Shown in pieces: positions 39,436 through 48,087 of a DNA stretch of 64,000 bases. The notes beneath the pieces are model-generated. The model searched no databases. It worked only from the letters and a program-made list of their open reading frames with translations, and was not told the origin of the DNA. Source of the stretch: Pelagibacteraceae bacterium. Lineage in GTDB: Bacteria > Pseudomonadota > Alphaproteobacteria > Pelagibacterales > Pelagibacteraceae. The DNA lies in contig JALEGD010000001.1 in the NCBI GenBank assembly GCA_022763425.1, forward strand, positions 62,001-126,000. Direction: 5' to 3'. A program made the position numbers and the translations under genes. Each line of letters opens with the position of its first letter. The first letter of the stretch is position 1.

Positions 39436-40578
39436 ATGAAAAAAATATTTAAAATAATCATTTTTTGCTCTCTTTTCTTTACAATAAATAATGTAGCCCA
39501 TTCTAAATCAGAATTAAAAATTGGAGCAATTTTACCATTAAGTGGTGATCATGAGTTATTAGGAAATAATATTTATCAAAGTATTTTAATTACAATATTT
39601 GAATTAAAGAATTTAAATATAAATATCATACCCCTTGATACTCAAAGTTCAAAAGCGGGTGCAATTAATGCATTTAGACAGGGTATGAATAAAAAAGTCG
39701 ACCTGTTTGTTGGTCCTATTTTTTACGACACGCTAAATGAAATAAAAAATATAGAAGGATTTAAAGAAAAACTTTTTATTTCTTATAGCAATAGAGAAGA
39801 AAATATTTTTCCAAATGTAATTAATTTTGGTGTGAATCTTAGTTCTCAGATAAATTCTCTGGTTAAGTTATTTCAAAATAACGAGCAATTTATTTTTTTT
39901 GGCGACAACAGTTCATTTACGAAAAAAGTCTTAGAAAAAAGTAAAAAATTCAAATCCAAAACATCTGATGTGGTTTTTTATAAGGATTTTAAAGATATAG
40001 GAAATCAAACAAAAAAAGTCACCAACTACGAAGAAAGAAATAAAAAGCATCTAGAAGAAATTAAAAAATTAGAACAAATTGAAGATAATCTTGATGAAAA
40101 ACTTATTGAGTTGATGAAAAAACACGACACAAAAGAAAAAGTAAATTTTAAAAAGGTTTTTGTCTCATCTTTTGATGATGAGCTGATTTCTTCTATTTCC
40201 TATTTTGATTTTTATGATGCAAATTATAAAGATGTACAGTTTGTTACTCTAAATCTGTGGTTTGATAATAAGTATTTAAAAGAACCATCTTTAGAAAACT
40301 TAATATTTCCCTCAATAAATTTGAATGGTTACCAAGAATTGAATCAAAAATATAAAAAAAATTTTGGTAGAAATATTTATCATTTAGAAACTTTATCATT
40401 CGATATTATACCGCTCGCATCAGCCATTTGGTTTTCAACGAAAGAACAGCAATTAAAGGCTTCCATGTTTAATGGTACTTACAAAGGTAAAACTGGAGAT
40501 TTTACTATCAAGGAAAACAAAGTTGATAGAGATTTAATTTTATATAAAATTGAAAATAAAAGGTTTAAGAAAATTTAA
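39436..40578 (+). CDS. Periplasmic LpoA-like/leucine-binding-fold protein
   Basis: A 380-residue secreted protein with a signal peptide (cleavage probably after NNVAHS). The mature N terminus LKIGAILPLSGDHELLGNNIYQSI is the hallmark of type-1 periplasmic-binding folds and of the C-terminal domain of LpoA, the activator of PBP1a. Its place beside rsmI and a DolP-like gene matches the LpoA locus, so a peptidoglycan-synthesis role is likely. No lipobox is seen and the N-terminal TPR domain of enterobacterial LpoA is absent. An amino-acid-binding role is the alternative. Confidence 0.75.
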   Translation: MKKIFKIIIFCSLFFTINNVAHSKSELKIGAILPLSGDHELLGNNIYQSILITIFELKNLNINIIPLDTQSSKAGAINAFRQGMNKKVDLFVGPIFYDTLNEIKNIEGFKEKLFISYSNREENIFPNVINFGVNLSSQINSLVKLFQNNEQFIFFGDNSSFTKKVLEKSKKFKSKTSDVVFYKDFKDIGNQTKKVTNYEERNKKHLEEIKKLEQIEDNLDEKLIELMKKHDTKEKVNFKKVFVSSFDDELISSISYFDFYDANYKDVQFVTLNLWFDNKYLKEPSLENLIFPSINLNGYQELNQKYKKNFGRNIYHLETLSFDIIPLASAIWFSTKEQQLKASMFNGTYKGKTGDFTIKENKVDRDLILYKIENKRFKKI

Positions 40579-41180
40579 AATATTTTTTAATTTTCATAAA
40601 AGCATCATATCGATGTGAAATTTTATTTTTTTTTAACTTGCCGATTTGAGCAAAGGTTTTTTTTTCACCTTTTGGAATAAATATTGGATCATATCCGAAC
40701 CCCTTTTTCCCTCTTGCAGGAAAACTAATATATCCTTCAACTTTTCCTTGAAACTCAAATGATTTACCATCAGGAAATGCAATTGAAATTGCACATATAA
40801 ATCTAGCTTTTGAATTTAATTTTTTTTTTTTTTTTTTTTAATAAATTAAAAACTTTTTTTATTGCTATATCAAAGTTTTTTGTAGGACCTGCCCACCTAG
40901 CAGAATATATTCCAGGTTTTTTACTTAAAGCATCTACTTCAAGTCCAGAATCATCAGAAATACAAACTAAACCTGTTCTTTTGGCAGCATATAAAGATTT
41001 TATTTTTGCATTAGATTTAAATGTTTTTCCATTTTCAACAGGTTCTCTTAACCTGAAGTCTTTTGGCTTAAAGTATTTTATTTTCTTTGGTAAAATTTCT
41101 TTTAATTCTCTAAATTTTCCAGGATTATTTGTTGCTAGTAAGAGTTTTTGAACTTTTTTTAATTGATAAAGTCTATGCAC
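40565..41180 (-). CDS. rdgB: XTP/dITP diphosphatase RdgB, frameshifted at A20
   Basis: Hydrolyses non-canonical purine nucleotides (XTP, dITP). The first frame, from GTG 41180, encodes LLLATNNPGKFRELKEIL and ISDDSGLEVDAL, then runs through a 20-base A tract (40820-40839) and stops at 40803 after 125 residues. The remaining RdgB sequence lies in another frame from the same tract to a TAA at 40565, with NSKARFICAISIAFPDGK, KGFGYDPIFIPKG and NKISHRYDAF, all strongly conserved. Adding one A or removing two rejoins them into about 205 residues, the usual length. The GTG overlaps the rph stop. The 3' end overlaps the LpoA-like gene by 14 nt. Confidence 0.85.
40820..40839 (-). repeat. A20 homopolymer at the rdgB frameshift
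   Basis: Twenty consecutive A on the coding (minus) strand inside rdgB, the longest homopolymer I noticed in the window. It encodes a run of lysines. The conserved RdgB sequence changes frame exactly across it; a length of 21 or 18 would keep one frame. Confidence 0.95.
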
Positions 41181-41886
41181 TTAAAGCTTTTTTTTGCTTT
41201 TGGATAAGCAATTGAATTGATTGTTTAGAATATTTTAACATTTCGTTTAATTTTTCTTCAGAACAAGTTGTTTGTTCGCCAGTTAACTGAAGTTCAATGA
41301 TTTCGTTTTTTTCATTTATAACAAAATTAGCATCCACATCTGCTCCACTGTCTTCTTTATAATCAAGATCTACAAGGGTCTCTCCATTTACAACTCCACA
41401 ACTAATTGCAGCGACATGATTTTTAATTGGGTTGGTATTAATGAGTTTTTTATCTTGTAAAATCTTAACACATTGATCCAAAGCCACAAATCCCCCAGTT
41501 ATAGAAGCTGTTCTAGTGCCTCCATCTGCCTGTATCACATCGCAATCGATCGTTATTAAGTTTTCACCTAGTAAACTTAAATCAATACTGGCTCTCAAAG
41601 ACCTTCCAATTAATCTTTGTATTTCAGATGTTCTGCCACCTATTTTTCCAGCAGATGCTTCTCTTCTCATTCTTTCATTAGTTGATCTTGGTAACATTCC
41701 ATACTCAGCAGTAACCCAGCCTTTTCCAGATCCCTTCAGCCATCTTGGGACCTTATCTTCATAAGATGCTGTGCAAATTACATGAGTATTTCCAAACTTT
41801 ATTAAACAAGAACCATCAGCATTATTAATATAATTAGTTATAATTTCGACAGGCCTTAATTCTGTATTTGATCGATTATTTCTCAT
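41173..41886 (-). CDS. rph: Ribonuclease PH
   Basis: Phosphorolytic 3' exoribonuclease that trims tRNA precursors. The 237-residue protein has GKGWVTAEYGMLPRSTNER near residue 55, RSLRASIDLSLLGE, IDCDVIQADGGTRTASITGG with the catalytic Asp, and EDSGADVDANFV. Length is normal. Its stop overlaps the rdgB GTG, the common rph-rdgB pair. It is divergent from grpE. Confidence 0.97.
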   Translation of the reverse strand: MRNNRSNTELRPVEIITNYINNADGSCLIKFGNTHVICTASYEDKVPRWLKGSGKGWVTAEYGMLPRSTNERMRREASAGKIGGRTSEIQRLIGRSLRASIDLSLLGENLITIDCDVIQADGGTRTASITGGFVALDQCVKILQDKKLINTNPIKNHVAAISCGVVNGETLVDLDYKEDSGADVDANFVINEKNEIIELQLTGEQTTCSEEKLNEMLKYSKQSIQLLIQKQKKALSA

Positions 41887-41891
41887 AAAGT

Positions 41892-41919
41892 CTTGGATTT
41901 TATTATTCTATCACTATAT
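41892..41919 (+). promoter_or_regulatory. Putative RpoH (heat-shock sigma) promoter of grpE
   Basis: CTTG at 41892-41895, a 17-bp spacer and ACTATAT at 41913-41919 fit the alphaproteobacterial RpoH pattern CTTG-N17-CYTATNT with one mismatch. Transcription would begin near 41926, which favours the grpE ATG at 41941 over the ATG at 41923. Confidence 0.45.
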
Positions 41920-41940
41920 AGCATGCAAACAATTAATATT

Positions 41941-42504
41941 ATGAGTGACAATAAAGACGAAATAAAAAAAGAAAATCAAAATAAAGTTGAGGAAAATAGT
42001 AAAGACGAAGATCACTCAACGGAAGCTAAAGAAAATCTAGGAGATAACATTGAAGATAAGTTAAATGACTTAAATGATAAGTATTTAAGATTACTAGCTG
42101 AAAACCAAAATCTTAGAAAAAATCACGAGCAAGAAAAAGAAGATATTTTAAAATATGGCTCATTTAGTTTTGCACAGCAAATACTTGGTTTGACTGACAA
42201 TTTAGACCGAGCTTTTCAAATATTTAAAAATGATGAAAAATTTAAAACAGATGAATTTAAAAATATTTTAAGTGGTATCGAAATGATTGAAAAAGAACTT
42301 CAAAGTACACTCGAAAAAAATTCAATTAAATATATTGATTGTTTGGACAAGCCTTTCGACCCCAACCTTCACCAAGCCATTGGTGAAAAAGAAAGTGATA
42401 AATCACCAGGAACCGTAGTTGAGGAAATGCAAAAAGGCTATCAAATGCATGATAGGCTTTTAAGACCTTCTATGGTTTATGTATCAAAAAAGTCTGATAA
42501 ATAG
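41941..42504 (+). CDS. grpE: Nucleotide exchange factor GrpE
   Basis: Releases ADP from DnaK in the heat-shock chaperone cycle. I chose ATG 41941 (MSDNKDEIKKE, 187 residues) because it lies downstream of a heat-shock-like promoter; in-frame alternatives are ATG 41923 and TTG 41893. The N-terminal half is a long charged coiled coil, with NDLNDKYLRLLAENQNLRKN. The C-terminal beta domain has FDPNLHQAIGEKES and VVEEMQKGYQMHDRLLRPSMVYVSK, the GrpE signature. It lies 96 bp before dnaK. Confidence 0.94.
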   Translation: MSDNKDEIKKENQNKVEENSKDEDHSTEAKENLGDNIEDKLNDLNDKYLRLLAENQNLRKNHEQEKEDILKYGSFSFAQQILGLTDNLDRAFQIFKNDEKFKTDEFKNILSGIEMIEKELQSTLEKNSIKYIDCLDKPFDPNLHQAIGEKESDKSPGTVVEEMQKGYQMHDRLLRPSMVYVSKKSDK

Positions 42505-42539
42505 ACATTTTTTCAAAATAAATTAATTTTTTTCTCTAT

Positions 42540-42590
42540 CTTGCAATAGCAAAAACTATCCCCATATCAATCTCAATAAAGAAAAGGAGA
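42540..42590 (+). promoter_or_regulatory. Heat-shock promoter and Shine-Dalgarno of dnaK
   Basis: CTTGCAA (42540), a 13-bp spacer and CCCCATAT (42560-42567) match the sigma-32 consensus CTTGAAA-N13-CCCCATNT with one difference in the -35. A strong Shine-Dalgarno, AAGGAGA (42584-42590), lies 10 nt before the dnaK ATG. Strong ribosome-binding sites are rare in this window, in keeping with high DnaK expression. Confidence 0.65.
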
Positions 42591-42600
42591 CTTAAGAATT

Positions 42601-44526
42601 ATGTCAAAGATTATAGGAATTGATTTAGGAACTACAAACTCGTGTGTTGCCATCATGGATGGTAAAGAAGCTAAAGTTATTGAAAACACTGAAGGCGCTA
42701 GAACAACCCCTTCTGTTGTTGCTTTTACAGAAGCAGAAAAATTAGTTGGAGCTTCAGCTAAAAGACAGGCCGTAACTAACCCAGAAAATACTTTCTACGC
42801 AGTAAAAAGATTAATTGGAAGAAAGTTTGATGGTGCGGCAGTAAAAAAAGATATTGAAGGACTGCCTTACAAAGTCATTGCTGCTGATAATGGTGATGCA
42901 TGGGTGGAGTCTAAAGGTGAAAAATATTCACCAAGTCAGATCTCTGCTTTTGTATTACAAAAAATGAAAGAGACAGCAGAAAAACATTTAGGAAGTGAAG
43001 TTAAAAAAGCGGTAATTACCGTTCCAGCTTATTTTAACGACTCTCAAAGACAAGCAACAAGAGATGCTGGTAAAATCGCGGGTCTTGAAGTTGAAAGAAT
43101 TATAAATGAACCAACAGCTGCTGCACTTGCTTACGGATTAGATAAGAAGAATGCAAAAACTGTTGCTGTGTACGATTTAGGTGGCGGTACATTTGACGTA
43201 TCAATTTTAGAACTGGGTGATGGCGTATTTGAAGTAAAATCTACAAATGGTGATACTACACTTGGTGGAGAAGACTTTGATGCTACGATAGTAGACTACC
43301 TAGCAAGTGAGTTTAAAAAAGATAACGCAATAGATCTTAAACAAGATAAATTAGCATTACAAAGATTAAGAGAAGCGGCAGAAAAAGCTAAAATTGAATT
43401 ATCTTCATCTACACAGACTGAAGTAAATTTACCTTTCATTACTGCTGATAAAACTGGTCCAAAACATTTAAATATTAAATTAACTAGAGCTAAGTTAGAG
43501 TCACTTTGTGCTGAGTTGATCGAAAGAACAATTGAGCCATGCAAAACTGCTCTTAAAGATGCAGGTCTTTCTGCAGGTGAGATTGGTGAAGTAATTCTTG
43601 TGGGTGGTATGACAAGAATGCCAAAAGTTGTTGAAACTGTGAAAAACTTTTTTGGTAAAGACCCTAGTAAAAGTGTAAACCCAGATGAAGTTGTTGCCAT
43701 GGGTGCAGCTATTCAAGGTGGTGTATTACAAGGTGATGTTAAAGATGTATTACTTTTAGATGTAACACCTTTGTCGCTTGGTATCGAAACTTTAGGTGGA
43801 GTTGTAACTAAACTAATTACAAAAAATACAACAATCCCGACTAAAAAAAGTCAGGTATTTTCTACAGCAGAAGATAATCAACCAGCAGTTTCTATTAGAG
43901 TTTTTCAAGGTGAAAGAGAAATGGCAGCGGATAACAAACTGCTTGGAACATTTGATTTAACTGGAATTCCACCTGCGCCAAGAGGCGTTCCTCAAATTGA
44001 AGTTACTTTTGATATTGATGCTAACGGAATCGTAAGTGTTTCTGCAAAAGATAAAGGCACAGGTAAAGAACAGAAAATTCAAATTCAAGCTTCTGGTGGA
44101 TTATCAGATGAGGAAATTGAAAAAATGGTTAAAGATGCCGAAGCCAATAAAGAAGCAGACAAAAAGAAAAGAGAAGAAGTTGACAGTAAAAACTCAGCTG
44201 ATGCTCTAGTCGCTTCAACAGAAAAAAGTTTGAAAGAGCACGGTAGTAAAATTAGTGATGCTGACAAAAAAACTATCGAAACTGATCTTCAAAATTTAAA
44301 AGATGCAATTAAAGCTGACAAAGTTGAAGATATAAAGGCAAAAACTCAAACCCTTGTTCAATCATCAATGAAACTTGGTGAAGCAATTTATAAAGAGCAA
44401 CAAGCAAAGGCTGGTGGAGCTCAAGGCCAAGGGACTGAAGGAAAAGCAGATGCTGGATCTGACAAAAAAGAAGATGTGGTTGATGCTGAGTACGAAGAAG
44501 TTAAAGACGATAAAGATAAAAAATAA
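42601..44526 (+). CDS. dnaK: Chaperone DnaK (Hsp70)
   Basis: ATP-driven chaperone, 641 residues. The actin-like ATPase domain has [18 protein letters not shown] at the N terminus, [34 protein letters not shown] and [13 protein letters not shown]. The substrate-binding domain follows (from about 390, with [18 protein letters not shown]), then a helical lid. The C terminus ends acidic, [14 protein letters not shown], the DnaJ-contact tail. It has its own heat-shock-type promoter and is 34 bp from dnaJ. Confidence 0.98.
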   Translation: MSKIIGIDLGTTNSCVAIMDGKEAKVIENTEGARTTPSVVAFTEAEKLVGASAKRQAVTNPENTFYAVKRLIGRKFDGAAVKKDIEGLPYKVIAADNGDAWVESKGEKYSPSQISAFVLQKMKETAEKHLGSEVKKAVITVPAYFNDSQRQATRDAGKIAGLEVERIINEPTAAALAYGLDKKNAKTVAVYDLGGGTFDVSILELGDGVFEVKSTNGDTTLGGEDFDATIVDYLASEFKKDNAIDLKQDKLALQRLREAAEKAKIELSSSTQTEVNLPFITADKTGPKHLNIKLTRAKLESLCAELIERTIEPCKTALKDAGLSAGEIGEVILVGGMTRMPKVVETVKNFFGKDPSKSVNPDEVVAMGAAIQGGVLQGDVKDVLLLDVTPLSLGIETLGGVVTKLITKNTTIPTKKSQVFSTAEDNQPAVSIRVFQGEREMAADNKLLGTFDLTGIPPAPRGVPQIEVTFDIDANGIVSVSAKDKGTGKEQKIQIQASGGLSDEEIEKMVKDAEANKEADKKKREEVDSKNSADALVASTEKSLKEHGSKISDADKKTIETDLQNLKDAIKADKVEDIKAKTQTLVQSSMKLGEAIYKEQQAKAGGAQGQGTEGKADAGSDKKEDVVDAEYEEVKDDKDKK

Positions 44527-44544
44527 CGCTTAAATTTTTAAGCG
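44527..44544 (+). other. Intergenic hairpin between dnaK and dnaJ
   Basis: CGCTTAAA-TT-TTTAAGCG is a perfect 8-bp inverted repeat starting on the base after the dnaK stop codon. It is not followed by a T run, so it is not a standard terminator. It could protect the dnaK mRNA 3' end or lower dnaJ expression relative to dnaK. Confidence 0.6.
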
Positions 44545-44560
44545 GATAGGATTTTGAGGC

Positions 44561-45712
44561 ATGTCTAAAGCGGATTATTATGAAACATTAGGTGTAAACC
44601 GCAGTGCCTCAAAAGACGAAATCAAAAGTGCTTACCGAAAACTAGCAATGAAATACCATCCGGATAGAAATCCAGGTGACAAAGCAGCTGAGACAAAATT
44701 TAAAGACGCAACAGAAGCTTATCAAATTTTATCAGACCCCAACAAAAAAAGTAGTTATGATCAATTTGGTCATTCAGCTTTTGAAAACATGGGTGGTGGT
44801 CAAGGTGGCTTTAGTGATTTTGGAGGTTTCGACTCTGGATCATTCTCAGATATCTTTGATGATTTTTTTGGTGACTTCATGGGATCTGGTAGAGGAAGAG
44901 GTGGTGGAAGAAGAAAATCTAGAGGTCGAAGAGGTTCAGACTTAAAAATTAATTTAGAGGTTTCATTAGAAGAAGCTTATCAAGGGAAAAAAACTACTTT
45001 TAACATTAACTCAGCTGAAAAATGTGGAACATGTTCTGGTAGCGGCGCAAAACCTGGTTCAAACCCAAAAACATGTGGAACTTGTGGAGGCGATGGAAGG
45101 GTCAGATCTCAGCAAGGATTTTTTACAGTTCAACAAACTTGTCCTGACTGTAGAGGTGAGGGAGAAGTTGTTGGAAGCCCATGCAAAGATTGTAGTGGGT
45201 TTGGAACACAGAAAAAGAAAAAGACATTATCAATTCAAATTCCAAAAGGTGTAGACGATGGAACGAGAATTAGGCTATCTGGAAAAGGAGAGGCAGGTTC
45301 TAAAGGTGGCGCTGATGGAGATTTATATGTTTATATACAGGTTAGAAAGCATGAACTCTTTGAGAGAGAAGAAGAAAACTTATTTTACGAGCTTCCTGTC
45401 TCTTTAGCAGATGCTGCTCTTGGTACATCAATTGAAGTACCAAACATTGATGGGTCAAGATCTAAAGTAAAAATTCCAGCGGGTACGCAATCTGGAAAAC
45501 AATTGAGATTAAGAGATAAAGGAATGCCAATGTTAAGAGGTGGCGGGTATGGTGACCTATATCTTCAAATTAAAGTTGAAACGCCAATTTCATTAAATGC
45601 TGAACAAAAAGAATTACTTGAAAAGTTTAAAGATTTAGAAGATTCTAAAAATAATCCTGAAAATCAAAGTTTTATAAAAAAAGCTAAGAAATTTTGGGAA
45701 AGCATTAATTAA
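44561..45712 (+). CDS. dnaJ: Chaperone DnaJ (Hsp40)
   Basis: DnaK co-chaperone, 383 residues. The J domain (1-70) has the HPD motif in [15 protein letters not shown] Gly/Phe-rich linker follows (about 75-130). The zinc region has four C-x2-C-x-G-x-G repeats: [24 protein letters not shown] and CKDCSGFG. The C-terminal peptide-binding domains are complete. The stop overlaps the dapB start (TAATG), so dapB is coupled to it. Confidence 0.97.
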   Translation: MSKADYYETLGVNRSASKDEIKSAYRKLAMKYHPDRNPGDKAAETKFKDATEAYQILSDPNKKSSYDQFGHSAFENMGGGQGGFSDFGGFDSGSFSDIFDDFFGDFMGSGRGRGGGRRKSRGRRGSDLKINLEVSLEEAYQGKKTTFNINSAEKCGTCSGSGAKPGSNPKTCGTCGGDGRVRSQQGFFTVQQTCPDCRGEGEVVGSPCKDCSGFGTQKKKKTLSIQIPKGVDDGTRIRLSGKGEAGSKGGADGDLYVYIQVRKHELFEREEENLFYELPVSLADAALGTSIEVPNIDGSRSKVKIPAGTQSGKQLRLRDKGMPMLRGGGYGDLYLQIKVETPISLNAEQKELLEKFKDLEDSKNNPENQSFIKKAKKFWESIN

Positions 45713-46482
45713 TGAAAAAAATAAATATTACAATTGCTGGCGGCTTAGGTCGTATGGGTCAACTACTTATTAAACAAACTCAAAAAGATAAAAAATTAAA
45801 ATTATATTCCGCAACTGAATATAAAGAATTTAAAAAGGGAAAGATTAAATACCAAAAAAATACAGATGCAGCTTTTAAAGGTACAAATGTTGTCATAGAT
45901 TTTACAAGACCAAATTGTACTCTTGAAGTATTGAAGCTAGCAGTCAAACATAAGAAAAAAGTAATTATTGGAACAACCGGATTTCAAAAAAAACATTGGG
46001 ATGCAATAAAGAAAGCATCTAAAAAAATTGCAATCTTACAATCTGGTAATATGAGCCTTGGCATTAATTTAATGCAATTTGTATCAAAAATTTTATCAAA
46101 GGGATTTATGAGTGATTATCAAATGGAAGTTCATGATGCCCATCATATTAAAAAAATTGATTATCCATCAGGAACTGCATTAATGTTAGGCCATGCTGTA
46201 GCAGAAGGTAAATCTAAAAGTCTAAAACAAATACAAGGTAAAATATTTTTAAATAAAAAAGGTAAAGGTAAATCTAATAAGCTAAATTTTTATATTGTAA
46301 GAAAAGGAAAAATTCCTGGAACGCACTCTGTAATTTTTGAAAATAAGCAGGAAAAATTAGAAATTCAACACACCGCTCATTCAAGAGATTTATTTGCAGA
46401 AGGCGCAATAGGTGCCGCTAAATGGTTAGCAAATAAGAAACCTGGTTTATATAATATGCACCATGTTTTAGGTATTAAATAA
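45712..46482 (+). CDS. dapB: 4-hydroxy-tetrahydrodipicolinate reductase
   Basis: NAD(P)H-dependent reductase of the lysine/diaminopimelate pathway. The 256-residue protein has the dinucleotide-binding ITIAGGLGRMGQLL, VIDFTRP, IGTTGFQKK, SGNMSLGINL, and the active-site EVHDAHHIKKIDYPSGTA with its His-His and Lys. It follows dnaJ with a 1-nt stop/start overlap, as in several SAR11-like genomes and other Alphaproteobacteria. Confidence 0.96.
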   Translation: MKKINITIAGGLGRMGQLLIKQTQKDKKLKLYSATEYKEFKKGKIKYQKNTDAAFKGTNVVIDFTRPNCTLEVLKLAVKHKKKVIIGTTGFQKKHWDAIKKASKKIAILQSGNMSLGINLMQFVSKILSKGFMSDYQMEVHDAHHIKKIDYPSGTALMLGHAVAEGKSKSLKQIQGKIFLNKKGKGKSNKLNFYIVRKGKIPGTHSVIFENKQEKLEIQHTAHSRDLFAEGAIGAAKWLANKKPGLYNMHHVLGIK

Positions 46483-46488
46483 TCTTTT

Positions 46489-47148
46489 GTGAAAGTTGAA
46501 AAAAAAGATAAAGCAAAAATAATACTTAAAGAACTTAATAAACTTTATCCAAAAACGCCCTCTCCGCTAACTCATACGAATAATTTTACTTTACTCATTT
46601 CGGTATTACTTTCTGCTCAATGTACAGATTTGAATGTTAATAATGTTACAAAAGATATTTATCCAAAATATAATAAACCAGAACATTTTGTAAAATTAGG
46701 ACAAAAAAAAATAGAAAAACTCATTCAAAAGATTGGTCTTTTTAGAATGAAATCTAAAAGTGTTTATCGCTTATCAAAAATTCTGCTTGATAAACATAAA
46801 GGAAAAGTGCCAAAAACTTTTGAAGAACTTGAGGCATTACCAGGTGTTGGACATAAAACTGCCAGTGTAGTGATGTCTCAGGGATTTGGTTATCCAGCTT
46901 TTCCAGTAGATACTCATATTCACCGGTTAGCACAAAGGTGGGGTTTAACGAATGGAAAAAATGTAGTTCAAACTGAGAAGGATTTAAAAGAACTATTTCC
47001 AAAAAAACACTGGAATAAACTACATTTGCAATTCATCTTTTATGGCAGGGAATATTGTAAAGCTAGGGATTGCTTTGGTCTGGAATGTAAAATATGTACA
47101 CAGTGCAATCCAAAAAGAAAAAAGCCAATTTTAACTAAGAAAGCTTAA
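46489..47148 (+). CDS. nth: Endonuclease III (DNA glycosylase/AP lyase)
   Basis: Base-excision repair enzyme for oxidised pyrimidines, 219 residues, starting at GTG 46489. The HhH motif LPGVGHKTASVVMSQ contains the catalytic Lys, and the catalytic Asp is in FPVDTHIHRLAQRWG. The C-terminal Fe-S loop is CKARDCFGLECKICTQC. It has five cysteines spaced 4-4-2-2, unlike the common C-x6-C-x2-C-x5-C. It lies 6 nt after dapB and 3 nt before the PfkB kinase gene. Confidence 0.94.
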   Translation: MKVEKKDKAKIILKELNKLYPKTPSPLTHTNNFTLLISVLLSAQCTDLNVNNVTKDIYPKYNKPEHFVKLGQKKIEKLIQKIGLFRMKSKSVYRLSKILLDKHKGKVPKTFEELEALPGVGHKTASVVMSQGFGYPAFPVDTHIHRLAQRWGLTNGKNVVQTEKDLKELFPKKHWNKLHLQFIFYGREYCKARDCFGLECKICTQCNPKRKKPILTKKA

Positions 47149-47151
47149 AGG

Positions 47152-48081
47152 ATGAAAGTATTAGGAATAGGTAACGCCATTGTTGATGTACTTTGTAAAG
47201 TTGATGATCAATTTATTAAAGATCATGCTCTTACAAAAGGAACCATGAAATTAGTTGATGAGCAAGAATTTAAAAGACTGTTATCTAATTTAAAAATTGA
47301 AAGTACAGTATCTGGCGGATCCGTTGCAAACTCAATTGTTGGAATGTCTCAATTAGGAGATGATGTTTCGTTTATTGGCAAAGTTAATGATGATGATCTT
47401 GGCCATAAATATATTGATGGTCTTAAAAAAGAAAACGTAGATTATTTTTACAATGTTAAAAAAGAAAATATTCCTACGGGAACCTGTTTAATTTTGATCA
47501 CTCCAGATTCTGAGAGAACAATGTGTACTTTTTTAGGAATTGCAGGCCAAATTGATGATAATGATATTGATACAAACGCAATTCTAAACGCTGAAATTAC
47601 TTTTTTAGAAGGATATTTGTGGGATGAAGGTGGTCCAACAAAAGCTTTTGAAAAAGCCTTGTCAGCTGCAAAAAAATCAGCGATGTCCCTTTCAGATCCT
47701 TTTTGTGTTGACCGCCACAAAGATAGTTTTTTAAATTTAGTAAAAAATAAATTAGATATTATTTTTGCAAATGAAAAAGAGGCGATGTCTTTAATTGATG
47801 CAAAAAATTTTGACGAGGTTATTGAATTTGGAAAATCACTTAATAAACTTTTTATTGTAACGCGTTCTGATAAAGGCTCCGTTGCTATAGAAGGAAACGA
47901 TGTGTCTGAAGCTCAAGCTAAATCAAGCTTAAACATAGTAGATCTTACTGGTGCAGGTGATTTATTTGCTGCTGGTTTTTTACATGGGTTTACTAATAAT
48001 AAAAACCCACATGAAAGTTTGAAGTTAGGAACTGAAATGGCTTCAAAAATTATACAAAAAATTGGTGCTCGATTAGACTAA
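47152..48081 (+). CDS. PfkB-family kinase, adenosine-kinase-like
   Basis: A 309-residue ribokinase-fold kinase. It has the N-terminal VLGIGNAIVDVLCKV, GGSVANSIVGMSQLG and the C-terminal PfkB signature DLTGAGDLFAAGFLHG with the catalytic Asp. The N terminus and the lid region resemble bacterial proteins annotated as adenosine kinase, which would salvage adenosine to AMP. Other nucleoside or sugar substrates are not excluded. It ends 6 nt from the converging symporter gene. Confidence 0.85.
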   Translation: MKVLGIGNAIVDVLCKVDDQFIKDHALTKGTMKLVDEQEFKRLLSNLKIESTVSGGSVANSIVGMSQLGDDVSFIGKVNDDDLGHKYIDGLKKENVDYFYNVKKENIPTGTCLILITPDSERTMCTFLGIAGQIDDNDIDTNAILNAEITFLEGYLWDEGGPTKAFEKALSAAKKSAMSLSDPFCVDRHKDSFLNLVKNKLDIIFANEKEAMSLIDAKNFDEVIEFGKSLNKLFIVTRSDKGSVAIEGNDVSEAQAKSSLNIVDLTGAGDLFAAGFLHGFTNNKNPHESLKLGTEMASKIIQKIGARLD

Positions 48082-48087
48082 ATCAAA

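Noticed and set aside
43296-43700. 134-codon open frame antisense to dnaK
   Set aside because: Lies wholly within the conserved DnaK ATPase region; it is open by codon bias and resembles no known protein.
44676-44945. Plus-strand open frame inside dnaJ
   Set aside because: Reads the Gly-rich region of dnaJ in a second frame; a repeat-driven shadow.
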